Assembly: GCF_963678635.1 (NCBI RefSeq)
Contig: NC_087065.1
Location: forward strand, 36,419,888-36,483,887
Direction: 5' to 3'
From: Symsagittifera roscoffensis
Taxonomy: Eukaryota; Xenacoelomorpha; Acoela; Convolutidae
Length of the DNA stretch: 64,000 bases
Shown here: positions 42,862 to 51,686 of the stretch, one piece after another
Position numbering within the stretch: position 1 is the first letter of the stretch
Layout: each line of letters starts with the position of its first letter
Made by a program: the position numbers and the translations under genes
Notes under the pieces: model-generated
Databases searched by the model: none
Seen by the model: the letters and a program-made list of their open reading frames with translations, nothing else
What the model was told of the DNA's origin: nothing

Positions 42862-44307
42862 TTATCTGTTGGGGGGGAGAAAAATGTTTTCTATTTCTAA
42901 TTTAGATAAAGGAATTGTATCAAGTGGGTCATGGAGGTCAAAAACTTGATTTATTGTGTATTTTGAATCGTTTGTTTGCGGTCCTGATAAATTTATTTTA
43001 TCAGTTAGATTTTCTTTTTCAATTAAAGGAAAAAGGTCTTTTTTATGCGGGTGTTGTTTTACTCTTTTTTGTTGGGTGTTATTTTTTATCCATTGTGAAT
43101 ATGGAATTGGTTTAAAAGTTGATGTTCCAAGTAGATCAACTTCGTAGTGGTTATTTTGGCAATCTAAATAAAGTGGGAAGTGTTGTAGATTATTTATTTG
43201 TGATTGTTCAACGTCAGTTTTTACTGCATATTTGCATTCTAGTCGGGGTGATGTTTCGTTTTCTGCAAGGTAAAATTTTATATTTTTGGGTATTTCAACT
43301 GTAGTTTTACGTGTAAGTAATTCAGGTGGTGTATTTCGACTTAAAGTGTCTGGTAATGCAAGATTCTTTCCTGCTGTCCAAACTATATGTAAGTTTGGGA
43401 ATTTCATTAGAATTAATTGAAATCTATAAACTCGGTGATTTGGATTAGATTTTTGTGTAAAGAGAAAAATGATTGGTTTGTGATCTGTGAATAGAACTGT
43501 TGGATGTTTTGATCCAAGTATCAGAAATTCAAATTCTGTTAGTGTATATATTATGGCTGTACATTCTCTCATTAGAGTTGAGAGTCGTAGCTCTGCTTGA
43601 GTGAATAATCGAGAATTTGCTGATATAAGATTCATTTTGTTTGTGCCATTGTGTGATTGTAATAATGCTGCGCCGATGCCAAAATTCGAAGCATCGCACA
43701 TTGCATAGAATGGTTGATTTGGATCTGGAATTGTATTCGAAATTTGTTCAGTTAAGAGTTTTTTAATTTCTTCAAATCGTGCTTGATGTTCTGTGTTCCA
43801 TTCAAAATTATTTCGTTGTCTAAGTATATTATAGAATGGTCTTAGGTATAATTGCATTTTATAGACATATTTGCTTAAAAAATTTAACATTCCAAGGAAT
43901 TCTTGGATTTTCTTTTTGTTTGTTGGTGGTTGGAGCTTCTGAATAGCATCAATGCGTGATTTTAATGGAGTGATTGTTTTTCTTTCTATATTGTGTCCTA
44001 AGAATTTAACTCGTGTTAAAAAGAAGTGTGATTTATCGGGGGCGGCCTTCAGATTTTCGTTCTGAAGTATTTTGTGATAGTGTTCTAAAACATTAAACAT
44101 TTCTTCTTTTGTCTGTGATTGCATAAAAACATCGTCTAGATAGGTGATTGCGTTTTTCTTTAGTATTAGTGGTCTAAAAATTTTACTCATAAAAGCTGAA
44201 AATGCTGCTGGTCCTATGGATATTCCATAGAATAGGCGGTTGAATTCATATTGCTGATTTCCAATAACAAATTGTGTTAAGCGTCGCGATTGTTCATCTA
44301 GTGGCAT
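42862..44307 (-). CDS. pol: Reverse transcriptase (palm-thumb), RNase H and linker
   Basis: This 481-residue frame begins MPLDEQSRR just after an in-frame TAA (44308-44310) and is the continuation of the upstream pol frame. It holds the RT NRLFYGISIGPAAF block, the YLDD active site (AITYLDDVFMQ), the FLGH and LGMLNFLSKYV thumb motifs, and an RNase H domain with CDASNFGIGAAL, MRECTAI, FTDHKPI and LPDTLSR. It ends with a long linker. Order RT then RNase H then integrase is Ty3/gypsy-like. All catalytic Asp/Glu positions that can be seen are retained. Confidence 0.85.
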   Translation of the reverse strand: MPLDEQSRRLTQFVIGNQQYEFNRLFYGISIGPAAFSAFMSKIFRPLILKKNAITYLDDVFMQSQTKEEMFNVLEHYHKILQNENLKAAPDKSHFFLTRVKFLGHNIERKTITPLKSRIDAIQKLQPPTNKKKIQEFLGMLNFLSKYVYKMQLYLRPFYNILRQRNNFEWNTEHQARFEEIKKLLTEQISNTIPDPNQPFYAMCDASNFGIGAALLQSHNGTNKMNLISANSRLFTQAELRLSTLMRECTAIIYTLTEFEFLILGSKHPTVLFTDHKPIIFLFTQKSNPNHRVYRFQLILMKFPNLHIVWTAGKNLALPDTLSRNTPPELLTRKTTVEIPKNIKFYLAENETSPRLECKYAVKTDVEQSQINNLQHFPLYLDCQNNHYEVDLLGTSTFKPIPYSQWIKNNTQQKRVKQHPHKKDLFPLIEKENLTDKINLSGPQTNDSKYTINQVFDLHDPLDTIPLSKLEIENIFLPPNR

Positions 44308-45620
44308 TTAATTATATGCACTATTCATATCTGCGGTTGTAAAGTATTTTCCATTTAGTTTTGTTAAAATAACTTGTATTGGTTCAAAAGGCCAATTGCA
44401 TTTTGATTCGTCTATTAGTGAATTAAGATATCTAGCGTCTAGAACTATTTTTAATGATTCTCCTTTTGCTAGGATGATAACAGGGTTGATAAATGTGTTA
44501 CCTTTTGGTTGTTCTTCTTTGTTTACCGGTGATATGATTTTGTATTGTTCTAAAATATCGAGTAATCTGTTCACTTTATCGTGTAAATGAATTGGTACTT
44601 TACTTGCTCTTTGTTTTTTGAAAACTGCGTCAGGTTTTAATGGGAGATGTAGTGATGAACTGATTTTGCCAACATCAAATTTGGATGTTGCATAGACTGA
44701 TGAATATTTTATTAGCTGTTTGGCTAACTTATCAAATTCGTCTTGTGTTATTTGTGAATGTTGGGAGTTAAACATTGTTAAAAATTTCTGTTGATTCTCT
44801 GTATAGTTTTTTATGTTGAATGTAGGTTTGAAATATGGGGTTTTTGTGAAATAATCTGTATTTCTTTTTTCATTACTTATTATATTATTTATGGATAATT
44901 CTTCATTAAGAATTGTGGATTGACAAATATCTAATGATTGGAGTATATTATTTACGCGGTATGCTTTTTCGTGTACTGGTGATATCGTAGCGTTGGTTTC
45001 GCAATATCCCAAAAATTCTAAAGGTAATGTTACTTGATAGGGTGTATTATTGTATACATGTAACGAAATAATATCTGAATTCGAGTTTTTCAAATATTTT
45101 ATGGATGAAATTGTGATTTTGAAAAATTTATGGATAGGTTTGAACTCAAAGTCTGACATATAGAGTTGTTGTTTATTTTGTTTTTTATCATATTGGTGAA
45201 CTTGTTTTATTGAAAAATTATATATGTTTCCTGATAGTGGTTTCAGGTGTTTTCTTTGTTGGTTATATATTGGATAAAATTTTGAAAAGAATGGTGGTTG
45301 TTTATTTAATCTTTGAAAAAATGTTAGGGATGTGTCTTTTGTTTTTGTGTATTTATCTTTGATTAGTATTTTACTATTCAAAATGTTGATTGTTGGTATA
45401 TATTCAGAGATAAATGGTATTCCAATGATATTGTGTTTAATATCAGTGATATGAAATATTTGTTTAAATGGTTTATTTAAAATTTTATTTTGCTCTATTG
45501 TTCTTGTGGGGAGAAGAAATAATTGAATTTTTCCATAGTTTACCAATGTTGATCCTTGTGCTGTTGCTATATTACTGGAGGTTTCAAGAGGTGTTAGTTT
45601 TGGGTGTAATGTTTTTTATC
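44308..45620 (-). CDS. pol: Protease C-terminal part and RT fingers
   Basis: The listed frame is 44308-45546, but it is open upstream to about 45610, including ATAQGSTLVNYGKIQLF. The first portion is the second half of the retropepsin (IKHNIIGIPFI corresponds to the ILG strand). It is followed by about 250 residues of linker and then the RT fingers (FINPVIILAKGESLKIVLDARYLN) and the first catalytic Asp (FTTADMNSAYN). The frame stops with TAA at 44308-44310 exactly where the family usually has Gln before MPL. The frame is +1 relative to gag. Confidence 0.75.
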
Positions 45621-48600
45621 TCATTCCATGTGGGAATGTTTATTTTGTTTGATTCTGCTCCTGAATCAATTAAAAAATCAATTTCAAGATCTGGTGGTTG
45701 AAATTCTTTGTTTCTTGGACTTTCTAAAAGAAATGGTATTGTCCAAATTTTTTCTTTGGGTTGTTCTTTTTGTATATTTTGATAGATGTGATTTGTATTC
45801 AAGCATTTCGTTTTGTCATTTTCATTGGATTGATTTGTAGTGTTGATTTCGTTAGTTTCTTGTGCCGTTTGTGTGGAATGGATGGGTTCAATATAATAAT
45901 TGTGAAGGAGTTCTGATTGATTTTCATATATGTGTGATGAAAAAGGTTGTTCATATATAAAAGGTTCGTAGTCATTTTCGACTGCTATCATATTTATGGA
46001 GATAGTGTTTTCTGTATCACTTTCTGAATCTGATGATCCACAGTTTATTTGATTTAGTAGTAGTTTGTCATTTACTGTGTCATCAATACCTGGGGGGTCT
46101 GATGTTGTTTCTGGATTTGATTGTACTTGATTATTATGTCTTTGATGTTTAGGTATACTACTTCTGTGGCGATTGTTAGAATTATTATAATGGTTATTAT
46201 TTCTGTGTGGTGATTGGGAATAATTTCTATAACGATTATTATAACTTGAATGTCGATGTTGTGAATTATTTCGTGATCTGTTTTGATAATTATTGTTTGG
46301 TCTGTTATAGTTTGATCTGTTATATGAGTTATTCCTTGATCGATAGTTCGGGTAATTCTGGTTTCGGTTGTTTGAATAACTTCTATTTCGATTATTGGAG
46401 TAGTTCCTATTTCTATTATATGATGAGTTTCGTGACTGATTGTTTGGATAGTATTTATTCCTTGATTGGGAATTAGATCTAGAAACAAATTGTGTTGTAT
46501 TCGAATTTGATCTGGAGTAGTTATTTCGACTATTTGGTCTATTGTAATGATTTTGTGACGAATTTTGTGTATTTCTTCGTTCTGGTGATCTTCCTCTATA
46601 ACTTGAGTTATATGGTGATTGGGTTCTCGTGTAATTGGTATTGTTCGGAAGTGGTTTTCCTGAACTGTTGTTGCTGTATACATTTTTGTTTGGTAGATTT
46701 TGGTCTTTCTTCATGTATTGATAGAATGATTTATTTGGTTCTTTATATTTTTGAGGTTTGTTTTGATTGTCCTGTTGTTTTTGTCTAAATTCAGAGATAC
46801 TATGTCCGTATCGTCGGCAATAATTACACCATTTTTTGAAAGATGGTTTGCCTTTAAAGTTTGGGTGTTTTTCATAAATATTGAGTATTTCTGTGGTTTT
46901 TTCAACGAGGTCTGTATCTGATTCCTGTATATTGTTGATATTTGTGGTATTTGTTTCAATTCGGTTAACATATTGTAATTTCAGATTTTCTGTTTCTTCA
47001 AGTTTCATTGTGATTTCCGCTTGCTCTAGTTTGTCTACTAGTTTTCGAAAATCTAAATCGGGCTCTCGAATTGAGGAGGGATGGGATGCTCTCTTTTTCA
47101 TTGCTACTTTCCTTAATTGAGGTGTTAAGGTCATCATTAAGATTTCTGTCATTTTTGTGTTTTTATAGTCGTGTGTATTAAATGAATATGCTTTTCGAAC
47201 TAGTGTTTTGATACGTACTGCTAATTGTTTGATGGTTTCATTTGGTAATCTGCGAATTTCATTACATAAAACTCTTTGTTGTTGTTTATTTCTTTCGGAG
47301 TCAAACATTTTTGAAAATTCTTGTGTAAATCTTTTCCAATTTGATTTTATTTCTATAGGCAATACTGAAAACCATTTTTGGGCTGCGCCGTCTAAGGTTG
47401 TCTGTATCAACGCTGTGCGTCGATGTATCCAATTTTGATGTAGTGGCGTATTAATTGGTTCAGGTCCTATATTTAAAATTAAATTTGCTGTTACTGCATT
47501 TAAATAATCTTCTACAGAATATTCGGGGTCTGTTCCTGTGAATACCATTAATGGTTTGTTTGATGTTATTGATGATCCACCCATAAGGTATGGATTCATT
47601 GTCATTTGTAATGATTCTGCGGCATTTGGCATTTGTGAAAAATTTGAAAGTTGATTTTTTGTTATTTCGTGTTGTTGAAGGTAATATGGGAGTGGTATTT
47701 CATTTTGCATTTGTGTTGGTTGATACGAGTGTGTGATCATTGGGTTTTGTGGCTGAATTGGTTGAAAAGATTGTGTATTAATTGGGTTTTGCATTTGTAT
47801 TGGTTGTTGATTTTGTGTATCTATTGGGTGTGGAGAAAAAATTCTATGATATGTATGTGGTTCCTGCACTCTTTGTCCACGATATTCTTGAGTGTATGGT
47901 GCAAATATATCTGGTTGTAAATAATCATCATCAGAGGATAGATAATCCGTTTGATGAGATGCTTGTTTTTTATTTTTATTCTGTTGAAAGAATGGGTAAT
48001 TTTCACTACGATCCTGTGGAGGATGTGAATTAGTTTGAAAATTTACTGAGTTGGTTGTTGTCATTGGAATATCCCAATATTGAGATCTTATCTGATTATT
48101 ATTTTTTTTTCGTGGGGGATAGTTTGTTTTCGATGAATGTCTGTAATTATAATTGTGTTCCGCAAAAGTGTTTCTTTTGAATGTTCTGCGTGTTTTTGAC
48201 GGTATTGTCATGGGTCTATATGTTTGATAATCTATTTGTGGATATTTTGGAGCAACCGAAGGTTTAACGGTTGATTGTAAGGTTACCTGTGCTAGTGAAG
48301 TGTTTGTTTTTCTTGGTGTTGTTAAATTTGGACGTATCGGTGAAATACTTTGTTGTGTAGTTGTTGTTGTTTGGACGATTTCTTCATTTGTGAAGTGTGA
48401 TGGTGTTTGAATATCTTGTTGAGTGAGGTTCCTAGTTCCATTAAGGTTTTCATTGTGTATAACGTTCGAATTTAAACTGTTATTTCGCGTATCGGGTAAA
48501 AATGTATTGTAGTTTAATGGTGTTGCATCAATGGATAATGGTATTACCCTTACATAATCTCTTACATAAGATATTGTACTTATTGCCTGACTTGAGATTG

Positions 48601-48733
48601 ATTGTGGGATATTTATGAATGCATAATGACACCATTCGGGGTCCCAAACGTAGTCTGATTGTTCTGTGATGGCGGTATCATCGTTTGAATTTTGGGGTCT
48701 GAAATTTTTTCTTGCTTGTGAATTAAATCTATA
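45584..48733 (-). CDS. gag: Gag polyprotein with zinc knuckle and start of protease
   Basis: The ATG-started ORF is 45584-48211 (875 residues), but the frame is open without ATG back to 48733 and reads like protein there (DYVWDPEWCHYAFINIP). The capsid region has the retrotransposon gag pattern LDGAAQKWFSVLP...WKRFTQEFSKMF. A single knuckle reads CNYCRRYGHSISEF, with Phe (codon 46787-46789) where the last zinc-binding Cys should be. A long Asn/Arg/Tyr/Ser-rich stretch follows and probably binds RNA. The ORF ends in the protease active site FLIDSGAESNKI, then stops 20 residues later; the rest of the protease is in the +1 frame. Gag and the start of protease are thus fused. Confidence 0.8.
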   Translation of the reverse strand, partial: YRFNSQARKNFRPQNSNDDTAITEQSDYVWDPEWCHYAFINIPQSISSQAISTISYVRDYVRVIPLSIDATPLNYNTFLPDTRNNSLNSNVIHNENLNGTRNLTQQDIQTPSHFTNEEIVQTTTTTQQSISPIRPNLTTPRKTNTSLAQVTLQSTVKPSVAPKYPQIDYQTYRPMTIPSKTRRTFKRNTFAEHNYNYRHSSKTNYPPRKKNNNQIRSQYWDIPMTTTNSVNFQTNSHPPQDRSENYPFFQQNKNKKQASHQTDYLSSDDDYLQPDIFAPYTQEYRGQRVQEPHTYHRIFSPHPIDTQNQQPIQMQNPINTQSFQPIQPQNPMITHSYQPTQMQNEIPLPYYLQQHEITKNQLSNFSQMPNAAESLQMTMNPYLMGGSSITSNKPLMVFTGTDPEYSVEDYLNAVTANLILNIGPEPINTPLHQNWIHRRTALIQTTLDGAAQKWFSVLPIEIKSNWKRFTQEFSKMFDSERNKQQQRVLCNEIRRLPNETIKQLAVRIKTLVRKAYSFNTHDYKNTKMTEILMMTLTPQLRKVAMKKRASHPSSIREPDLDFRKLVDKLEQAEITMKLEETENLKLQYVNRIETNTTNINNIQESDTDLVEKTTEILNIYEKHPNFKGKPSFKKWCNYCRRYGHSISEFRQKQQDNQNKPQKYKEPNKSFYQYMKKDQNLPNKNVYSNNSSGKPLPNNTNYTRTQSPYNSSYRGRSPERRNTQNSSQNHYNRPNSRNNYSRSNSNTTQFVSRSNSQSRNKYYPNNQSRNSSYNRNRNYSNNRNRSYSNNRNQNYPNYRSRNNSYNRSNYNRPNNNYQNRSRNNSQHRHSSYNNRYRNYSQSPHRNNNHYNNSNNRHRSSIPKHQRHNNQVQSNPETTSDPPGIDDTVNDKLLLNQINCGSSDSESDTENTISINMIAVENDYEPFIYEQPFSSHIYENQSELLHNYYIEPIHSTQTAQETNEINTTNQSNENDKTKCLNTNHIYQNIQKEQPKEKIWTIPFLLESPRNKEFQPPDLEIDFLIDSGAESNKINIPTWNEIKNITPKTNTS

Positions 48734-49359
48734 TTATGTGTGAAGTAATCTATTATAAACCATGCCAAAATTTTTTGTAAGTCATGTTTTGTATGTTGTG
48801 AAACTTCATCTTTAGTGAAATTTTCTTTAATTATATGTAGAAAAGTTGAGAATAGTGTGATTTCATGTCGTACCTTTATATGTTTGGATGTCTCATTCGG
48901 TGAGATATGCGGGATTGGGTTTTCGTTTTCTAATATTGAAATATGACTATATATTATTGCAAAAACTTCATTAGTAAATATGGAGTTTGCTCTTTGTGAG
49001 TTATGATATTGTATGCTTTTTATATATTCTGAGAATACTTTTGAAAATTCTAAATCAAGATCGTCTGTTTGAATTACATATTTGCGGTGATTCGGGTTTG
49101 GTTAGCTGAATTCTATGGTGTAGATTCCGTATTGTTGTGTTAAGTTACATATATCTTTCAGATAGTGATCAATAATCTGTCTTTTTATTTTTACATCTGG
49201 GAACTCTGTTTTACATGGGCTAATTCCGGGTTCAAACAAAGTTAGGAGAAAGTTCTGGCAAAGATCATGTTGTCCTCTATTATCGGGTGCATCTACTAGG
49301 AAGGGGTAGATATCGTCATCGTCTGGACTATCTTCACTTGGAGTGTGTGTTTGGCTCAT
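48613..49359 (-). CDS. Acidic ORF upstream of gag, with internal TAA
   Basis: The ORF starts at 49359 (MSQTHTPSEDSPDDDD) and runs 85 residues to a TAA at 49102-49104. The same frame then stays open for a further 160 or so codons to a stop at 48613-48615, encoding amphipathic, protein-like sequence (LEFSKVFSEYIKSIQYH, LQKILAWFIIDYF). It overlaps the upstream extension of the gag frame by 118 nt (48616-48733), and gag is in the -1 frame relative to it. The arrangement would allow readthrough plus -1 frameshifting into gag, or it is a decayed N-terminal gag domain. Family unknown. Confidence 0.45.
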
Positions 49360-49801
49360 TTTTTTGTTTAATGACTGTTAATAGGTAATTATTGATGTGT
49401 CTAATTGGTTGATTCCAATTATACAAGTGTACTGGTTTGTGTTTATATTGCTTTTTTATTCTTCTTTTTCCTCTTTTTGATGAATTTGAAGTTGTTTCTG
49501 AGTCTGAAAAATATAATTGATCGTGAATGGGGCAATTATTATCTATAGATTCTTTTAATTTATAAAGTTCGTCTAAATTGTTGGCTTCTGATTCTGAAAA
49601 TGCGTGTCTATTTTTGGAAAATCTTTTTCGTGTTATTTGTTTTTGTTTGGTTATTATTTTCTTTTTTAGTGTTTGTCGTTTTGTTCTAATATATCCAACT
49701 GTTTGTGTATGAGGTGTGATTACAAGGTCATATTTTTTGTTATCTATTTCACAGTTGTGTAAAACGATTGTTTTTTTGTTTCCTAGATTTTTAAATGACA
49801 T
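49334..49801 (-). CDS. Basic 155-residue ORF, first gene after the leader
   Basis: This intact ORF from ATG 49801 overlaps the next ORF by 26 nt. It is strongly basic, with two Lys/Arg-rich clusters (KRQTLKKKIITKQKQITRKR and SKRGKRRIKKQYKHK) resembling nuclear-localisation or nucleic-acid-binding segments. Between them is an acidic, Ser-rich stretch (DSETTSNSS). Its position ahead of gag is unusual for LTR elements. A regulatory (Tat/Rex-like) or RNA-binding role is possible by analogy of composition only. Confidence 0.5.
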   Translation of the reverse strand: MSFKNLGNKKTIVLHNCEIDNKKYDLVITPHTQTVGYIRTKRQTLKKKIITKQKQITRKRFSKNRHAFSESEANNLDELYKLKESIDNNCPIHDQLYFSDSETTSNSSKRGKRRIKKQYKHKPVHLYNWNQPIRHINNYLLTVIKQKNEPNTHSK

Positions 49802-50920
49802 AAGGTTTAGGATGACGGATGCAAAAAGTTGTTAGATGATTTCTATTTTCTTAAATTGTTAGTCCTTACGATTTTTTGGTTAGCTTAACCTGGGTCTATT
49901 TGTTCAGGGTTGGAGAGAAAAGTATATTGATTCCGAAGAATGATTTTTTACTTTCTCGTGGCTAGTATAAGCTAAGGTGTTAACTTACTTAATCTTACTT
50001 AGGGGTAGTGATTGTGTTCAAGGGTTGGAGAATAGTAAATCAATCCACGAGGTTCAGGTATAATTAGAACGCGAGTAGTTCGTTAGATACTATTTTAAAC
50101 TTACTAAGTCTAAGATTTATCCTGGGTCTGGTAAGAGGAGGGTTCAAGTGAAGGATGAATAACCGAAGTTCTTCACTGTTTATCCTAATTTGAATGATTA
50201 GTTTTGTTCAAAAATTTCTATTAGTCTTGGGTTTTTTGAAAGGGTTGGATAGTGAATCGACGTTTGAGGTCGTTAGACACTAGCTAAGTGGGTGGGGGAG
50301 AACAAAATTGTTCTTTTTGATCCAAGGATAGGCCTTGATGATCAAGTTTTAAATTTAATTAAATAGAAAATTAATTAAGATCCAAGGATATGTTATGTTT
50401 TAGGTGATGAAGCTGGGACAACTGATGATTTTATGATTACTAACAGTTTATTGTCATGCTACTAATTTTTGTTTTGATTTTCAATAAATATTTTCCAAAC
50501 ATGTTCTATATAATACTGCAGAATTTTAGGAAAACGATCTGAGATCTTTTTATCAATCGTTATTGTATATTAATAGTTCTGTTTAGCGCCTGAAATGATT
50601 ATGAAGATTGATTTCAAGATTTTATGTTTGTAAATGAAAATCTAAATTCATTGCTAATAAAATTCTAAATATAAAAGTTTGTGTTGGCTTTTGCCGTACT
50701 ATCATATAACTATTTGGTAAGTTTCTACTTTGTCGTATGTCGTCTCTGGTTCGAGGTCTTCTTCCAATTCCGGGTAGTTCTATTATCGTTCGGAATATTG
50801 GCTCTGATCTATTGAGTCGTAGAGACATTTCGATTAAATTATCGTCGTGTAACATTTTAAAAATGTTTTGTCTAAATTCTAATCTATTTTTGGTTAATTC
50901 TAAGCTATTAAGGTCTTGTT
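49802..50920 (-). other. 5' leader of the LTR element
   Basis: About 1.1 kb lies between primer-binding site and the first long ORF. Three imperfect copies of an AGGGTTGGA(GA)ATAGT-like motif occur on the plus strand at about 49910, 50023 and 50240. GATCCAAGGATA occurs twice (50321 and 50379). A 77-codon minus-strand ORF (50622-50855) begins about 65 nt inside the primer-binding site and could be an upstream ORF. Packaging or internal ribosome entry functions may reside here, but nothing in the sequence proves it. Confidence 0.5.
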
Positions 50921-50940
50921 CGAGAATTATGGTCGCACCA
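50921..50940 (-). promoter_or_regulatory. Primer-binding site of the LTR element
   Basis: Read on the minus strand, two bases after the end of the 5' LTR, the sequence is TGGTGCGACCATAATTCT. Starting with TGG, it can pair with a tRNA 3' end (CCA). The acceptor-like GGTCGCA before CCA would identify the primer, but I cannot assign the tRNA without a tRNA set from this species. Confidence 0.7.
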
Positions 50941-50942
50941 GA

Positions 50943-51353
50943 TGAGTTAGAACCGATGGTCTTAACTCATAGAGTAATTTCAGATAGGGTACACCGTCTG
51001 CTCGTCACGCTATCTTATTTTCGGCCGGATAGATTCGTGCAACTTCTTAGTCTAATACCGATCCTAATCTTACTCTTATACTATTCTAGTCTCAGGTTGT
51101 TTAACTAGTCTCTGCTAGGCTCAATAGATCTAGGGTATACTGGTTTATTGCGGCTGCTGAAGTTCTCTTGGAGAGGCAACTAATTTCTAAGTTAAATTCA
51201 AATCTCTCTGGTGCTGAAATTACAAGTAATTTCAGCACTTACAAATAAGTGGGTTGTTAGTTAGATGGATCATGATTGGTTAATATTAAATACTTTACAG
51301 TGGTAAAATATCTAATTTATCCAATCATAAAATGTAGTTTAGATCAGGTTCCA
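50943..51353 (-). repeat. 5' LTR (right copy)
   Basis: This is the direct repeat of 32565-32975 with TG/CA ends, flanked on the right by the target duplication CATC (51354-51357). The hairpin equivalent is at 51211-51238. Near identity of the LTRs dates the insertion as recent. Confidence 0.95.
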
Positions 51354-51686
51354 CATCGACGACCTTTCGGGTTTTTGGGAGGGTGCTCAGCTAAAGCTGC
51401 TTATCTGAGTCGCCTCCTCTTGATGTCGGGAGACGTGGAAAGCAACCCAGGGCAAGTCCGATGGCCGTGCGGAGCTTGCAACAAGACTACAAGGCACAGC
51501 AAGGAATGGGTCATTATCTGTGTGGACTGTCACCTCTGGCATCACAGAAGATGTCTGGGGATGTCAGTCGAGGAGATCAGGACTCTATCCTCTTATAGGT
51601 GGCACTGCGGATGTGAATCCGCCCCCAGAGTGCACCTCCTGCTCAGAAAAGGAAGAAGAAGCCAAAAGTCCGCATTGTGCAGCTGA
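51354..51686 (+). pseudogene. 2A-like peptide and PHD finger of non-LTR element 2
   Basis: The frame reads LLLMSGDVESNPGQ at 51411-51455. This is the 2A ribosome-skipping signature with Gln instead of the final Pro. It is followed by a PHD-type zinc finger (51468-51613): CGAC, then CVDC, then WHHRRC and WHC, giving the Cys4-His-Cys3 spacing. The 2A peptide in LINEs normally separates or redirects the N-terminal part during translation; the missing Pro should abolish skipping. The PHD fold is expected to bind chromatin or RNA. The frame then ends, and the endonuclease begins in another frame (IVQLNMEG at about 51675). Confidence 0.65.

Larger units (their letters stand above)
32565..51353 (-). 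mobile_element. 18.8-kb retrovirus-like LTR retroelement, minus strand
   Basis: The element is bounded by 411-bp LTRs (TG...CA) and CATC target duplications, with a primer-binding site next to the right LTR. Order in its own direction: 5' LTR, leader, two basic/acidic ORFs, gag with protease, RT-RNase H, integrase, small membrane ORFs, a 410-residue Pro/Ser-rich protein, an envelope-type glycoprotein in several frames, a 602-residue protein, a 1.6-kb 3' region and the 3' LTR. Protease-RT-RNase H-integrase order is that of Ty3/gypsy and retroviruses. LTRs differ at about four positions by eye, so insertion is recent. Breaks exist in RT, integrase, protease and the envelope gene. Confidence 0.9.

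Noticed and set aside
46207-46788. Long minus and plus alternative frames inside gag
   Set aside because: They come from the low-complexity Asn/Arg/Tyr/Ser-rich stretch, which is open in several frames.
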